Assembly (NCBI GenBank): GCA_024655965.1
Contig: JANLFL010000002.1
Span: 186,001-250,000, forward strand
DNA from: Caldisericota bacterium
Lineage (GTDB): Bacteria; Caldisericota; JANLFM01
Direction of reading: 5' to 3'
Length of the DNA stretch: 64,000 bases
Below the pieces are notes generated by a model. The model was not told the origin of the DNA. It made no database searches and saw only the letters and a list, made by a program, of their open reading frames with translations. Position 1 is the first letter of the stretch; each line of letters opens with the position of its first letter. The translations under genes were made by a program, and so were the position numbers. Shown piece after piece: positions 55,154 through 64,000 of this stretch.

Positions 55154-56989
55154 TCACTCGAGTTTGGCGAACTTCTCAACTTCCCTGGCTTCCTCCTCGA
55201 GACCCAGATCTTTGGCGGTTTTCCTGGTGGGGACCCCCCGGTTGTCCCATCCCCGGATGTCATAGTAGTGGTCAAGGAGTTGATTGTATTTTTCCAGCTC
55301 CAGGACCTTTCCAGCGATAATCCCTTCCTTATCAGCGTTTGAAGGATCGAACCAGGCCATTGGAGGATAATCCCTTGTTCGGTCCCAATTTGGGAATTCC
55401 CTCACCCAGAAGAACTTCATCAGGGAATAGATGCGGTCGGAGATCTTCCAGAAATCATCCAAGGTCCAGTTCAAGCCAGTGATCTTGTTGAAGTAAACGG
55501 GATAGTGTTCAAGCCCCCAGCCAAGTTCCACCCAGGGGAAGCGGCAAGCAGGAAGGTACTCGAAGAGGCCACCCCGGATCCTTTGAAGTTCGATCACCTT
55601 CTCCGCTTTCTCCCTCCCATAAGATTCCCGGGTAGTATGCATTATCTCAAAGGTGATCACCCAGGATTCCTTATGGTGAGCCCCTATGGGACTTGTACCG
55701 TAAGCCAGAGCCATCCCCGGGATGAACTTGCAGTTGTAGGCTGAAATTTCCAAGCCCTTCACGTGCATGGCGTAATCCGAGGAACCTTTCCCGATCTTCT
55801 GGGCCATCCTCATCGTCCCCTGGGCGAGGAAATCCCCCACTCCTTCCCTTCTTGCCGTAAGTTTCAGAAGTTCTTTTGCTTTTTCGGCGTCCCCGAAGCG
55901 GAAATCCCCTTCGATGGCCCCGTGCTCGATGGCGTCAGCGTAAAAGGCGAGGACAGCCCCCGCGGAGATGGCATCCAACCCAAGGTCATCGCAGAGGTAG
56001 TTCAGGGATCCAACCTGGTCCAGCTCGAAGATTTCCAGGTCCGCGCCCAGCATGCCGATGTTCTCGTAATCCATTTCTGCTTCGTGGCCCTCATGGTCCC
56101 TGATGGTTATCCCGCAGCGCATGGTGCAGTTTGGGCACCCGTATGTGGCAATTCTTGCCGCATTTAGTCGTTCGCCGTCAATTCTCCAGGCATCAGGATG
56201 AGAAGTCTTCCTCATGTTTCTCACGGGAAGGGCAGCAACTTCATTGCACCAGGCGAGGACTCCGGTTGTCCCCTGTTTGGACCATCCCGTGCGTTTGTCC
56301 AGATCGCCAACCTTCCTCAGGTCCCCCAAACCGACTTCTTTTATCCCTTCGGGATCAGAAACGGGGATTTCCTTTGACCCTTTTGTGACAATGGCTTTGA
56401 GGTTTTTTGACCCCATCACCGCGCCCATTCCCGGTCTGCCACCCGCTCTCCCCTCCATACTCCGGATCATGGCGTACAGGACCTTGTTTTCGCCCGCCGG
56501 TCCGATGGTTAAAAGCCCGACTCCCCGTCCGTATTTTTTATAAAACCAGTCGTTGGTCTCGTAAGTTCCCTTTCCCCAGACCTCTCTCGCGGGAAGGAAC
56601 TCTACTTTATCGTCCTCGATATATAAATAGGTAGGTTCTGGGGCGATTCCCTCCACGATCAGGGCATCATACCCCGCTTTTCTCAATTGTTCGGTCATCC
56701 GGGATCCGAGGTTTCCGTCCCCGTAACCTCCTGTTAGGGGGGATTTTGCCGCTACAACGGTCTTCCCGGTGTTTGGAGCGGGAATTCCTGCCAGAGGTCC
56801 CAGAGCAACTATGAGTTTGTTTTCCGGTCCCAGGGGGTCAATTCCCGGTTTAAGTTCGTCCCAGAGTATTTTTAGGGCGAAGCCCCTTCCCCCCACCCAC
56901 TTGTGCGCGAAATCCTGATCGAAGGTCTCTTTACGGAAAGTCTTATTCGAAAGGTTAACCCGGAGAATATTACCAGTCCATCCCTTCAT
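55154..56989 (-). CDS. Aldehyde ferredoxin oxidoreductase family (tungsten/molybdopterin)
   Basis: GWTGNILRVNLSNKT, LIVALGPLAGIPAPNTGKTVVAAKSPLTGGYGDGNLGSRM, GRAGGRPGMGAVMGSKNLKAIV, CPNCTMRCG. Confidence 0.95.
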   Translation of the reverse strand: MKGWTGNILRVNLSNKTFRKETFDQDFAHKWVGGRGFALKILWDELKPGIDPLGPENKLIVALGPLAGIPAPNTGKTVVAAKSPLTGGYGDGNLGSRMTEQLRKAGYDALIVEGIAPEPTYLYIEDDKVEFLPAREVWGKGTYETNDWFYKKYGRGVGLLTIGPAGENKVLYAMIRSMEGRAGGRPGMGAVMGSKNLKAIVTKGSKEIPVSDPEGIKEVGLGDLRKVGDLDKRTGWSKQGTTGVLAWCNEVAALPVRNMRKTSHPDAWRIDGERLNAARIATYGCPNCTMRCGITIRDHEGHEAEMDYENIGMLGADLEIFELDQVGSLNYLCDDLGLDAISAGAVLAFYADAIEHGAIEGDFRFGDAEKAKELLKLTARREGVGDFLAQGTMRMAQKIGKGSSDYAMHVKGLEISAYNCKFIPGMALAYGTSPIGAHHKESWVITFEIMHTTRESYGREKAEKVIELQRIRGGLFEYLPACRFPWVELGWGLEHYPVYFNKITGLNWTLDDFWKISDRIYSLMKFFWVREFPNWDRTRDYPPMAWFDPSNADKEGIIAGKVLELEKYNQLLDHYYDIRGWDNRGVPTRKTAKDLGLEEEAREVEKFAKLE

Positions 56990-57263
56990 AACGAACCTCC
57001 AGAAATTTTTTTGGGCAAAACAATAATCTAAAAAAAATGGCACGGTGTCAATATAAAAAGGAATTTTAAATTTTACATTTTATTTAGAAATTTAAATTTG
57101 CGGATGAAAAGTCTTTTAAGGGATATTCAGTACACTGGAAATTGAAAAATTTTTTACCAGGGATTTAATAACCCCCGGGGGATAAAAAAGAACCCTGTTT
57201 TAAAAAAGCTTTCCAAAGGCTTCCAAAAATTCCCTTTCCGGGAGTGAATATTTTCCGGAAGAA

Positions 57264-58076
57264 CTATTTCTGGCAGGAAGGGCAGATGTAGGAGGAGGTG
57301 CTTCCCGTTTTTATCTTTTTTATTTCCAAACCGCAGGAGGGGCAGGGTTTCCCCTCGCGATACCCCACAAGAAAGTCTTTGAACCTTCCCGGACGATTGA
57401 ACAGGTCGGTCTCATAGGCCAGACCGCCCAAATCTGCAGCCTCTTTCAAGACTTCCCCAATGGCTTTAAACAGGCCCTCAACCTCATTTTCTTTCAGGGA
57501 GGGGATTTTTCGGTTGGGGTGGAGCCCGGCCGTAAAGAGGATGTCTTGGATATAAACGTTTCCAATTCCCGCAATGTTCTTCTGGTCCATGAGGAAGGCC
57601 TTGATCCCCCCTTTTTTCCCTTTCAGGAGTTTTTTAAAGTTTAAGAGGGTGAATTCCCCTTCTTTCATTGGGTCCATCCCCAGCACAGCGGTTGGAAAAT
57701 GCTCTGGCAGTTCTTGATCACCGAGGGCGTGGGCGTAACCGAACCAGAAGAAGTTGATCACCATCAGGGAGCCATCCTGAAAATCAACCCTTAACCGGTA
57801 CTTTTGAGGGAGGTTTTTCTCATCTTTAAAATACAGAACCTCCCCTCCCATTCCCAGATTTAAAAGGAAGGTGACCCCGGGACTAAGCTTCAGAAACACC
57901 CATTTTCCCCGGGAACTTGCACCCTGAACCTCCTTATCTACAAGGAGCTTTTGGAAGTCCTCCGGGGGAAGGTTCAAACATTTGGGCTGTTTTATCTCCA
58001 CTTTGGCGATCCTCTTTCCCCTCAGAGTCTCGTCCATCTGTCTGGCTAAATTCCAGATTTCCGGAAGTTCAGGCAT
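57264..58076 (-). CDS. Fpg/Nei family DNA glycosylase
   Basis: MPELPEI N-terminus; DQKNIAGIGNVYIQDILF; C-terminal zinc finger CPSCGLEI..STSSYICPSCQK. Confidence 0.93.
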   Translation of the reverse strand: MPELPEIWNLARQMDETLRGKRIAKVEIKQPKCLNLPPEDFQKLLVDKEVQGASSRGKWVFLKLSPGVTFLLNLGMGGEVLYFKDEKNLPQKYRLRVDFQDGSLMVINFFWFGYAHALGDQELPEHFPTAVLGMDPMKEGEFTLLNFKKLLKGKKGGIKAFLMDQKNIAGIGNVYIQDILFTAGLHPNRKIPSLKENEVEGLFKAIGEVLKEAADLGGLAYETDLFNRPGRFKDFLVGYREGKPCPSCGLEIKKIKTGSTSSYICPSCQK

Positions 58077-58193
58077 TTGATCCCTCCTTGGAAGTTATGC
58101 CCATAAAAGGGGAAACAAAGGGAAATGTCAAATTTTCCTTCCCTGCTTTACCCCAAAGTGAAACGTGTCTTTTGACCTTCTCTCTTTTGTAAA

Positions 58194-58628
58194 ATGGGAA
58201 AAATGGAGAAGATCTTTACCCTGGGGACGAGTTCCCGAAGCAAGGAGGAGTTTCTCAGACTTTTGGGAATTCATGGAATTGAAGCGGTTGCAGACGTTCG
58301 CCGCTTCCCGACCTCCAGATTCGACCATTTTAAAAAGGAGCTTATAAGGGAGCTGCTCGAAAAAGAAGGGATTTCCTATTTTTATCTTGGAGAGGAACTT
58401 GGGGGGTTCAGAAAAGGAGGATACGAAGCATATACAAGGACCGAAGACTTCCAAAGCGGGTTAAGGCGCCTTGTTGAAATTGCCTCCTTGAAAAGGACAG
58501 CGATTGTCTGTGCCGAGCGCTTCCCCTGGAGGTGCCACCGAAGGTTCATCGCCCGGGAACTGGCACTGCGGGGATGGGAGGTGATTCATATTCTGGATGA
58601 GGAAAGGATTTGGAAAAAAGGGGGTTAA
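58194..58628 (+). CDS. DUF488 family protein
   Basis: FTLGTSSRSKEEFLRLL..GIEAVADVRRFPTSRF, YLGEELGG, VCAERFPWRCHRRFIA. Confidence 0.9.
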   Translation: MGKMEKIFTLGTSSRSKEEFLRLLGIHGIEAVADVRRFPTSRFDHFKKELIRELLEKEGISYFYLGEELGGFRKGGYEAYTRTEDFQSGLRRLVEIASLKRTAIVCAERFPWRCHRRFIARELALRGWEVIHILDEERIWKKGG

Positions 58629-58636
58629 GAATTAAA

Positions 58637-58662
58637 AAGGGAGGGCTTTAAAGCCCTCCCTT
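58637..58662. terminator. Bidirectional intrinsic terminator between convergent genes
   Basis: AAGGGAGGGCTTTAAAGCCCTCCCTT. Confidence 0.8.
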
Positions 58663-58676
58663 GGTTTCAATTTCCT

Positions 58677-59162
58677 TTACGGACCGTAACCCGTAGGAAC
58701 AGCGTGGGCAAACCAGAGATGGCCTTCGCCCGGGGAAGTTCCTTGATCCATTATTACCTCAAACTGTCCCCAGATCGGGTATCCACCTTCGCGCCAGTAA
58801 GAGGATTTTTCAAGCTCCGGACCAACCCAGACGATCTTGTAGTGCCAGACTTCCCCCGAACCTCCGGGGACCATCCCGTTCCACTCGTTGTCGGTCCAGG
58901 CTTCAGGGGTCCAGTCGGCACCATTAAACCTGGCATCGTCCCAGGCTTTGGACCATTTCATGACCAGGTGGTCATTGGCGTAGGTGGGATCGCCCCAAAC
59001 TTTTCCATCTAAAACCCGGTCGACCCCGTCGGCTTTTCCCACAAAGACCCTGGCAGCGTAATTGTACCCGAATTCGTCAAAACCGCTTCCATTTTTGGCA
59101 AAGAGGGACGCGGGAATGAACACCAGGCCAAAGGCCAGAAGGAAAATCAAAATCCGTTTCAT
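58677..59162 (-). CDS. Secreted hypothetical protein
   Basis: Signal peptide MKRILIFLLAFGLVFIPASLFA; YNYAARVFVGKADGVDRVLDGKVWGDPTYANDHLVMKW. Confidence 0.6.
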   Translation of the reverse strand: MKRILIFLLAFGLVFIPASLFAKNGSGFDEFGYNYAARVFVGKADGVDRVLDGKVWGDPTYANDHLVMKWSKAWDDARFNGADWTPEAWTDNEWNGMVPGGSGEVWHYKIVWVGPELEKSSYWREGGYPIWGQFEVIMDQGTSPGEGHLWFAHAVPTGYGP

Positions 59163-59305
59163 AAAAACCTCCCGTTCATGGTCTACCTCCGCTCCGCAGA
59201 AAGGAATTTCTTCCTCTCAATCACCCCCCGGACAAAAATGGTTAAATTGCAAAGAAAATTTTACAAAAAAATTTTTTCTTTTGGCTCATTTCGTGAAAAA
59301 TTTTT

Positions 59306-59620
59306 TTAATTTTGGGGGACCCAGAGGGATATTTTTAAGTCCACCCTCCCATCCTCCTTAAAGGAAACTCCTTCCTTCTCAAGAATCTCCCTCTGTGCTC
59401 CCTCGCCGAAAATGTGGCCTGGTGCCAGTTCCCCCCTGGAATTCACCACCCGGTGATAGGGAATTTGATCCCATGGCGGTCCGGACCAGAGAGCCCACAC
59501 CACCATCCTTGCTCCCCTTGGTTTTCCCAGGGCTTTAGCGATTGCCCCGTAGGTGGTAACTTTACCCATGGGGATTTGGGCAACTATTTCCAGAACTTTT
59601 TGGGAAAAGCTCTCCATCAC
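59306..59620 (-). CDS. Alkyltransferase-like (ATL) protein: MGMT-fold with PYHRV instead of PCHRV
   Basis: VLEIVAQIPMGKVTTYGAIAKALGKPRGARMVVWALW..IPYHRVVNSRGELAP. Confidence 0.88.
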   Translation of the reverse strand: MMESFSQKVLEIVAQIPMGKVTTYGAIAKALGKPRGARMVVWALWSGPPWDQIPYHRVVNSRGELAPGHIFGEGAQREILEKEGVSFKEDGRVDLKISLWVPQN

Positions 59621-59655
59621 ATCCTCATTTTAATCAGGATAATTTCTTAAAAGAT

Positions 59656-59683
59656 AACTGGCGGAGGGCGCCCTCCGCCAGTT
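59656..59683. repeat. 28-bp perfect palindrome, probable terminator of the adjacent minus-strand gene
   Basis: AACTGGCGGAGGGC/GCCCTCCGCCAGTT. Confidence 0.75.
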
Positions 59684-59691
59684 TTAATTTC

Positions 59692-60606
59692 CTAAAACAC
59701 CCCAACAAGGAGCTGGAACTCTTTTTCGGGGGGACCGCTTTCCCCCGCTTTCACGTAGATCAACTTCACATCCGTGATTCCGGGGGAAATTGGCGCAAAC
59801 TTGAAGGTGAAAATACCCGGGGCTCCCAAACCTTGAGCATTAGAATCAAACGAGGGTTCTTCCTCTAAGGCAAGGACCTCTCCATCGCAGGACTGGACCT
59901 CCCAGGAATATCCCGCGGAGGGGTTTCCGGGCAGAGAAATTTCCATCTTGTTCAAGGGCATAACCAAATATACTGCGCTTCCGGAATCTTCCTCGGTTAA
60001 GGTGATCTTCTCCTCGGGCTCGATGAGTTTTACTTTCAAAGTGAACTCCTCAATTGGGGGGACGCTCTCCCAGGGTCTCAGATAAATAAACTCCAAAGTC
60101 AGTTCCCCTGATTTCCCCTGAGTGAGGAAGTTAAAGGTAAAATCCCCGCCTGCCCCAACAATATTTGTGGAAGTCTGGGTAGTGTAAGTTGGCTCTCCCA
60201 GAAGTTGAACCAGGCTCTGATCAAAGTCTTTTACTTCCCAGGAGTACCCGGTTGTGGGGTTACCCTCAAGGACAACAGAGAAAACCTGAAAATCACGGGA
60301 AACATAGAGGGTTTTTCCGGAGAAGTCCTTCCCTAATTTTAAGGGATCGGCGATCCGGACTTCATATTTTGCCTGATCCCAGGTGACATTCTTCCCCAAA
60401 GCCTGGGAAATAAAGCGGATGGGGACGAAGGTCCTCCCCTCGAAAACGAATGGTTCCTGGTCGCTGGAAACCGGGACCCCGTTAACAAGGACGGAGATAT
60501 CCCGGTAAGCGACCTCGATCTGACGGTTTCCGGTGCTGGCTTCGACGAAAGCTGTTCCTGCCACCACGGCTAACATCAGAAAAATCACGACGGTCTTCTT
60601 AAACAT
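59692..60606 (-). CDS. Secreted protein: stalk (copper amine oxidase N-term-like) domain plus two chagasin/I42-like inhibitor domains
   Basis: GRTFVPIRFISQALGKNVTWDQ; GNPTTGYSWEV and GNPSAGYSWEV with IYLRPWES / IYVKAGES. Confidence 0.85.
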   Translation of the reverse strand: MFKKTVVIFLMLAVVAGTAFVEASTGNRQIEVAYRDISVLVNGVPVSSDQEPFVFEGRTFVPIRFISQALGKNVTWDQAKYEVRIADPLKLGKDFSGKTLYVSRDFQVFSVVLEGNPTTGYSWEVKDFDQSLVQLLGEPTYTTQTSTNIVGAGGDFTFNFLTQGKSGELTLEFIYLRPWESVPPIEEFTLKVKLIEPEEKITLTEEDSGSAVYLVMPLNKMEISLPGNPSAGYSWEVQSCDGEVLALEEEPSFDSNAQGLGAPGIFTFKFAPISPGITDVKLIYVKAGESGPPEKEFQLLVGVF

Positions 60607-61117
60607 TTCTTCACCTCGTTCATCAAGTTAACTGTTTGACGCTCCAGGCCCCCCGGAGTTCCATGACCAGAAGCTTTTTGAAAACTTTTCATCCCGAAAA
60701 CGGCCTTGGTTCCAGCGAATTTGACACGTTCCCAACACGGAAAATCATGGAAAGTTTAGAAATTTCCTTTCAAGCCCTGGGGGGTTTTCGGGTCTATACG
60801 GTTAAGGTCCCTGCATTATGCTTTGCCGAATCCCTAATTTAAGGCCTACAGTTCTTTCTTCATCATGGCCCATGAATTCTCAGAACTATTTTCCTCTTGA
60901 TCCCTTTCAAAATTCAAGCCGCTGAAAAGGGCGCAACGGAAATCCAGCCCCAGGAAAGATGATTAAAGCTTTCTCAAGCTTTGACCACCCTTAGCGATCA
61001 GGGGGAAAATGCTCCCCAAGCTCATAAACGGGCTTTTTGGCTTAAGTCCGGGCGGTCAAGGAGTATCGGCAATTCTTTTTCCTCGAAACCTGAGGGAAAA
61101 AGGAGGATAATAAAAAA

Positions 61118-62161
61118 ATGGAGTTAAACAGATTGATTGAGGACTTACTTTCCCAAACCTGTCCCCCAATTCGCTACCGAATAAAAAAAGAGATCCTGGG
61201 AGGGGACCCCAATTTGGGGGAGATGAAGAAACTTCAGAGGGAGGTCCTTAAGGACCCCCTCGTTTCCAGAAACATTGGCCTATTCCGCCCTGAGGGTTTC
61301 TCTGGTTCCCATTTCCATTCCCAGGGGGCAAAATCCGGGGAGGAAGCCCTGGAGGTAGCCCTGCGAATTCTCTTCGAGAAGGGGGTGGAATTTCACATTC
61401 CCGAACTTCAAAAAGCCCTTTCCCACCTTGAGGAAGGGCCCCCATTTTATGACAAGGAGATCCACCGTATTGGAGGCTTCCTCGATAAATCGGGCCTCGG
61501 GGGTTCTTCCCTGATCCGGGCTTACCTCCTCTCTCGCGGGGGAAGGGAAAGTTCACCACTGGTAAAGGAGGAAATTCGAAAGGTCCTCGAGACCTTCCGA
61601 TTCCTGAAGGGGGTAAAGGATCTCGGGGAGGTGTGCCAGGAGTATCGGGGGAAGCTCGTCTTCAAGCCCGGAGCACTCTGGCCCGGTATTTACCACTTTC
61701 GACTTCTGGCTTTCAATCCCTCCTGGGCAAGCTCTGAGAATTTAGAGCTGGTTTCCCAGGCAATAGAAAACTTGATCGACCTTGGCCCGAGCCCCTTCAT
61801 TTATCTGAAGGTCGGATCTCAACTTGTGGCTCCCCCTACGGTTTTCGCCCTCGAGCTTACCCCCGATTTGGAGGACCTTGAAGAACAGGAGTGGGGGCAG
61901 TGGTTCGAACGAATGGAGCTCCTTTCCCGGATGGGAATCGTTAGCCTGGTTCCAGCACTAGAGGAACAAAGGGAGAGGCTTTCCAGGATCCTCCAGGAGG
62001 GATACCCCGCCTTCAAAGAATTCAAATCCAACCGTTTCTGGACTTACTGGTCTGCCTACTCCGGCCTAGCCCTTGAGCCTTCCTGGGCATTTCAGGAAGC
62101 AAGGACCCGGGACGTCCTCTTCCGCTCCCTCCTCGTCCTCCATTATTCCCGGACCAGGTAG
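61118..62161 (+). CDS. Hypothetical protein
   Basis: 347-aa ORF with AAAGGAGG upstream of ATG; helical, IRYRIKKEILG. Confidence 0.6.
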   Translation: MELNRLIEDLLSQTCPPIRYRIKKEILGGDPNLGEMKKLQREVLKDPLVSRNIGLFRPEGFSGSHFHSQGAKSGEEALEVALRILFEKGVEFHIPELQKALSHLEEGPPFYDKEIHRIGGFLDKSGLGGSSLIRAYLLSRGGRESSPLVKEEIRKVLETFRFLKGVKDLGEVCQEYRGKLVFKPGALWPGIYHFRLLAFNPSWASSENLELVSQAIENLIDLGPSPFIYLKVGSQLVAPPTVFALELTPDLEDLEEQEWGQWFERMELLSRMGIVSLVPALEEQRERLSRILQEGYPAFKEFKSNRFWTYWSAYSGLALEPSWAFQEARTRDVLFRSLLVLHYSRTR

Positions 62162-62262
62162 ACTGACTTTTTCGTAAATTACAAAAAAAGAATATTTCAG
62201 TTTGGGGTCTTCCAATTGGGAGGGTCATTTTTTTAAAATTGCGGAAAAACCGGAGGGAACCG

Positions 62263-62964
62263 ATGAGGAAAATCATAATCGAAGAAGGGGTCTTTCAGAT
62301 ATTTCCCAATTTTAAAAGGGGGCTGGTAATCGTCAGTGATATGAAAAACGAGGGCTCCAATCCCGAAATCGAGGAACTTCTGGAAAATCAGAGGGTTATC
62401 AGGCAAGGCTGCCCCCTTGACCGCGAGGAGATAACCGCCTGGGAGGAGATGCACCGAAGGTTCGGTTCAAACCCCAATAAATTTCCCCCTTCAATCAAAT
62501 CCTTGATCAAAAGGGCACAGAGAGGGGATCGAATTCCCTTCGTTAACTCCGTGGTAGCCCTCTTCAATTACATTTCTTTAAAGTACCTCCTTCCCTGCGG
62601 GGGAGACGATCTGGACAAAATCCAGGGGAACCTCCGCCTGGGAATCGCCACCGGAGAGGAGGAGTTCGTCCCCCTGGGGGGTTGGGAAATCGAGCATCCC
62701 GTACCCGGAGAGATCATATATTATGACGACCTGTCAAAAAGGGTGATGTGCCGGAAGTGGAACTGGAGAAACGGGGATTTTTCCAAAATTCTGGAAAGCA
62801 CAAGGAGGGTGGTCATTAATGTGGACGGGGCAGAAACAGTACCTGAAAAAAGGGTCATTGAAGCTCGGGATGAACTTGCTGACCTCTTGAGCAAGCACTG
62901 TTCAGCAACATTGACCACCGACCTTTTAAACGCTGGAAATAGGGAGATCATCTTAGAGATTTGA
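62263..62964 (+). CDS. Stand-alone B3/B4 tRNA-binding/editing-domain protein
   Basis: RIPFVNSVVALFNYISLKYLLPCGGDDLDKIQGNLRLGIATGEEEFVPLG, GEIIYYDDLSKRVMCRKWNWRNGD. Confidence 0.85.
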   Translation: MRKIIIEEGVFQIFPNFKRGLVIVSDMKNEGSNPEIEELLENQRVIRQGCPLDREEITAWEEMHRRFGSNPNKFPPSIKSLIKRAQRGDRIPFVNSVVALFNYISLKYLLPCGGDDLDKIQGNLRLGIATGEEEFVPLGGWEIEHPVPGEIIYYDDLSKRVMCRKWNWRNGDFSKILESTRRVVINVDGAETVPEKRVIEARDELADLLSKHCSATLTTDLLNAGNREIILEI

Positions 62965-63034
62965 TTTTTTGACATGCCCTGCTTGCTCCTCCATACTCAA
63001 GTCAAACAAGGCCAAAAGGCTAAGGAGGAAAAGG

Positions 63035-63733
63035 GTGAAAAATTTTATCCTGGGCGGTCTTCTTTGTTTGCTGGTCCTCTCCATTGGGGCTTCGGTTTCC
63101 GCTTCGACCGAGCGAACTATTGAGCTGACCATTGACAGTAAAACCATGCTCGTTGATGGAAGCCCGGTGGAGATGGATGTTGCCCCGTTCATCAAGGAGG
63201 GGCGGACCTTCGTCCCCCTCCGTTTTGTTTCCGAGCAACTGGGTGCCAACGTTGCCTGGACTTCAAGAGAGGACGGGACCACGGAAAAGGTGTTCGTTAA
63301 AATGACGATATCGGAGCCCCCTCCATCCCCCTCGCCATCCTCCCCCACCGAACCGGAAGCCATCGTAGGGAAGGTCTCCTCACAGGGAGCGGAATTGACA
63401 GTTGTTTCAGTGACGGAGCATTCCAAAATAGGAATTTGGGTTCCCCAAAATGAGGGGGACATTTTTCTAAACGTGGAAGTAATTCTGAAAAATATCTCCC
63501 GGGAAAAAATCCAGGGGAACTCCCTTTACTTCAGCTTAAAGGATAAAGATGGGATCTCTTATGGCCATTCCATCGCCTCACTTGAGCCCCACTTTCCCCT
63601 GGGAGATATTCTTCCGGGGCAAAAAGCCCAAGGGAACATAACCTTCATCGTCCCAAAAACTGCCAGTGGTTTTGTTTTAAGTTTTCAGGATTTCCTACTA
63701 TCGGAACCCATATCCCTCCAACTGGGGCTTTAA
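63035..63733 (+). CDS. Stalk-domain protein with DUF4352-like C-terminus
   Basis: GTG 63035 after AAGGAGG; signal peptide; EGRTFVPLRFVSEQLGANVAWTSR; FLNVEVILKNISREKIQG. Confidence 0.75.
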   Translation: MKNFILGGLLCLLVLSIGASVSASTERTIELTIDSKTMLVDGSPVEMDVAPFIKEGRTFVPLRFVSEQLGANVAWTSREDGTTEKVFVKMTISEPPPSPSPSSPTEPEAIVGKVSSQGAELTVVSVTEHSKIGIWVPQNEGDIFLNVEVILKNISREKIQGNSLYFSLKDKDGISYGHSIASLEPHFPLGDILPGQKAQGNITFIVPKTASGFVLSFQDFLLSEPISLQLGL

Positions 63734-63752
63734 ATATCCAGAGGAACCCCCC

Positions 63753-63998
63753 TTATAACCTCAATTTCCCAAAGCCCCTTCTTTTAAACTGAAGCTGCAT
63801 GGTCAAAACCCTGTCCGAGGAGAATATCCGGGAAGCGATGTACACCAGAACCGCGAAGACCACGAACATGTATAGGATACCGAACAGAATCGGGGTATAA
63901 CTCCCCAGGAGGATGTTCTGCGTTGCCAGGAAGGGGTGGGAGAAGGGAATGATCCAGATTAAGGCCTTTGCGGGAAGGGAAAGGGTATTGAAATCGGA
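63753..63998 (-). CDS. ABC-2 type permease C-terminus (partial, runs off window)
   Basis: Translated by eye: SDFNTLSLPAKALIWIIPFSHPFLATQNILLGSYTPILFGILYMFVVFAVLVYIASRIFSSDRVLTMQLQFKRRGFGKLRL*. Confidence 0.65.
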   Translation of the reverse strand, partial: SDFNTLSLPAKALIWIIPFSHPFLATQNILLGSYTPILFGILYMFVVFAVLVYIASRIFSSDRVLTMQLQFKRRGFGKLRL

Positions 63999-64000
63999 AA

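Noticed and set aside
60636-60842. 68-aa plus ORF
   Set aside because: No RBS, no family resemblance, atypical composition; probably non-coding.
1-64000. CRISPR array, transposase, integrase or prophage genes
   Set aside because: None recognised on reading both strands; no regularly spaced direct repeats seen by eye.

Overview
The window is an approximately 64 kb, gene-dense chromosomal segment from what looks like an anaerobic, probably thermophilic bacterium. The regulatory style is Gram-positive/actinobacterial-like: a T-box leader, a GAAC-N4-GTTC LexA box and a CIRCE-like element. I see no rRNA, CRISPR array, prophage or intact transposon. One tRNA (Gln-CTG) is present. Recognisable blocks are: XdhC; PQQ/SLH surface protein; radical SAM; orphan AbiEii-like protein; rubredoxin plus reductase (the rubredoxin is absent from the ORF track); a TrpB2-SerK-like operon behind a Trp-type T-box; NikR plus ECF S-component; an ArsR/HdrA-N-like/ferredoxin operon; an SOS-box-controlled DnaE2-DinB pair; a sugar block (SIS isomerase, ROK kinase, MFS, GH36, PfkB, GH1); a Phd antitoxin coupled to a MobA-like protein; an S2P-YlbL fusion protease; an ABC-2 exporter and P3A H+-ATPase behind a CIRCE-like element; TetR/aminotransferase; Mrp; MASE3-PAS histidine kinase; AOR plus MoaD; Fpg; an ATL-like MGMT homolog with PYHRV; and surface proteins with stalk and chagasin-like domains. 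The strongest candidate for a new system is TrpB2 plus a free-serine-kinase-like (SerK) gene under one Trp-specific T-box, which predicts tryptophan synthesis or indole salvage through O-phosphoserine. All family calls are by eye from the translated sequence; no database search was run.
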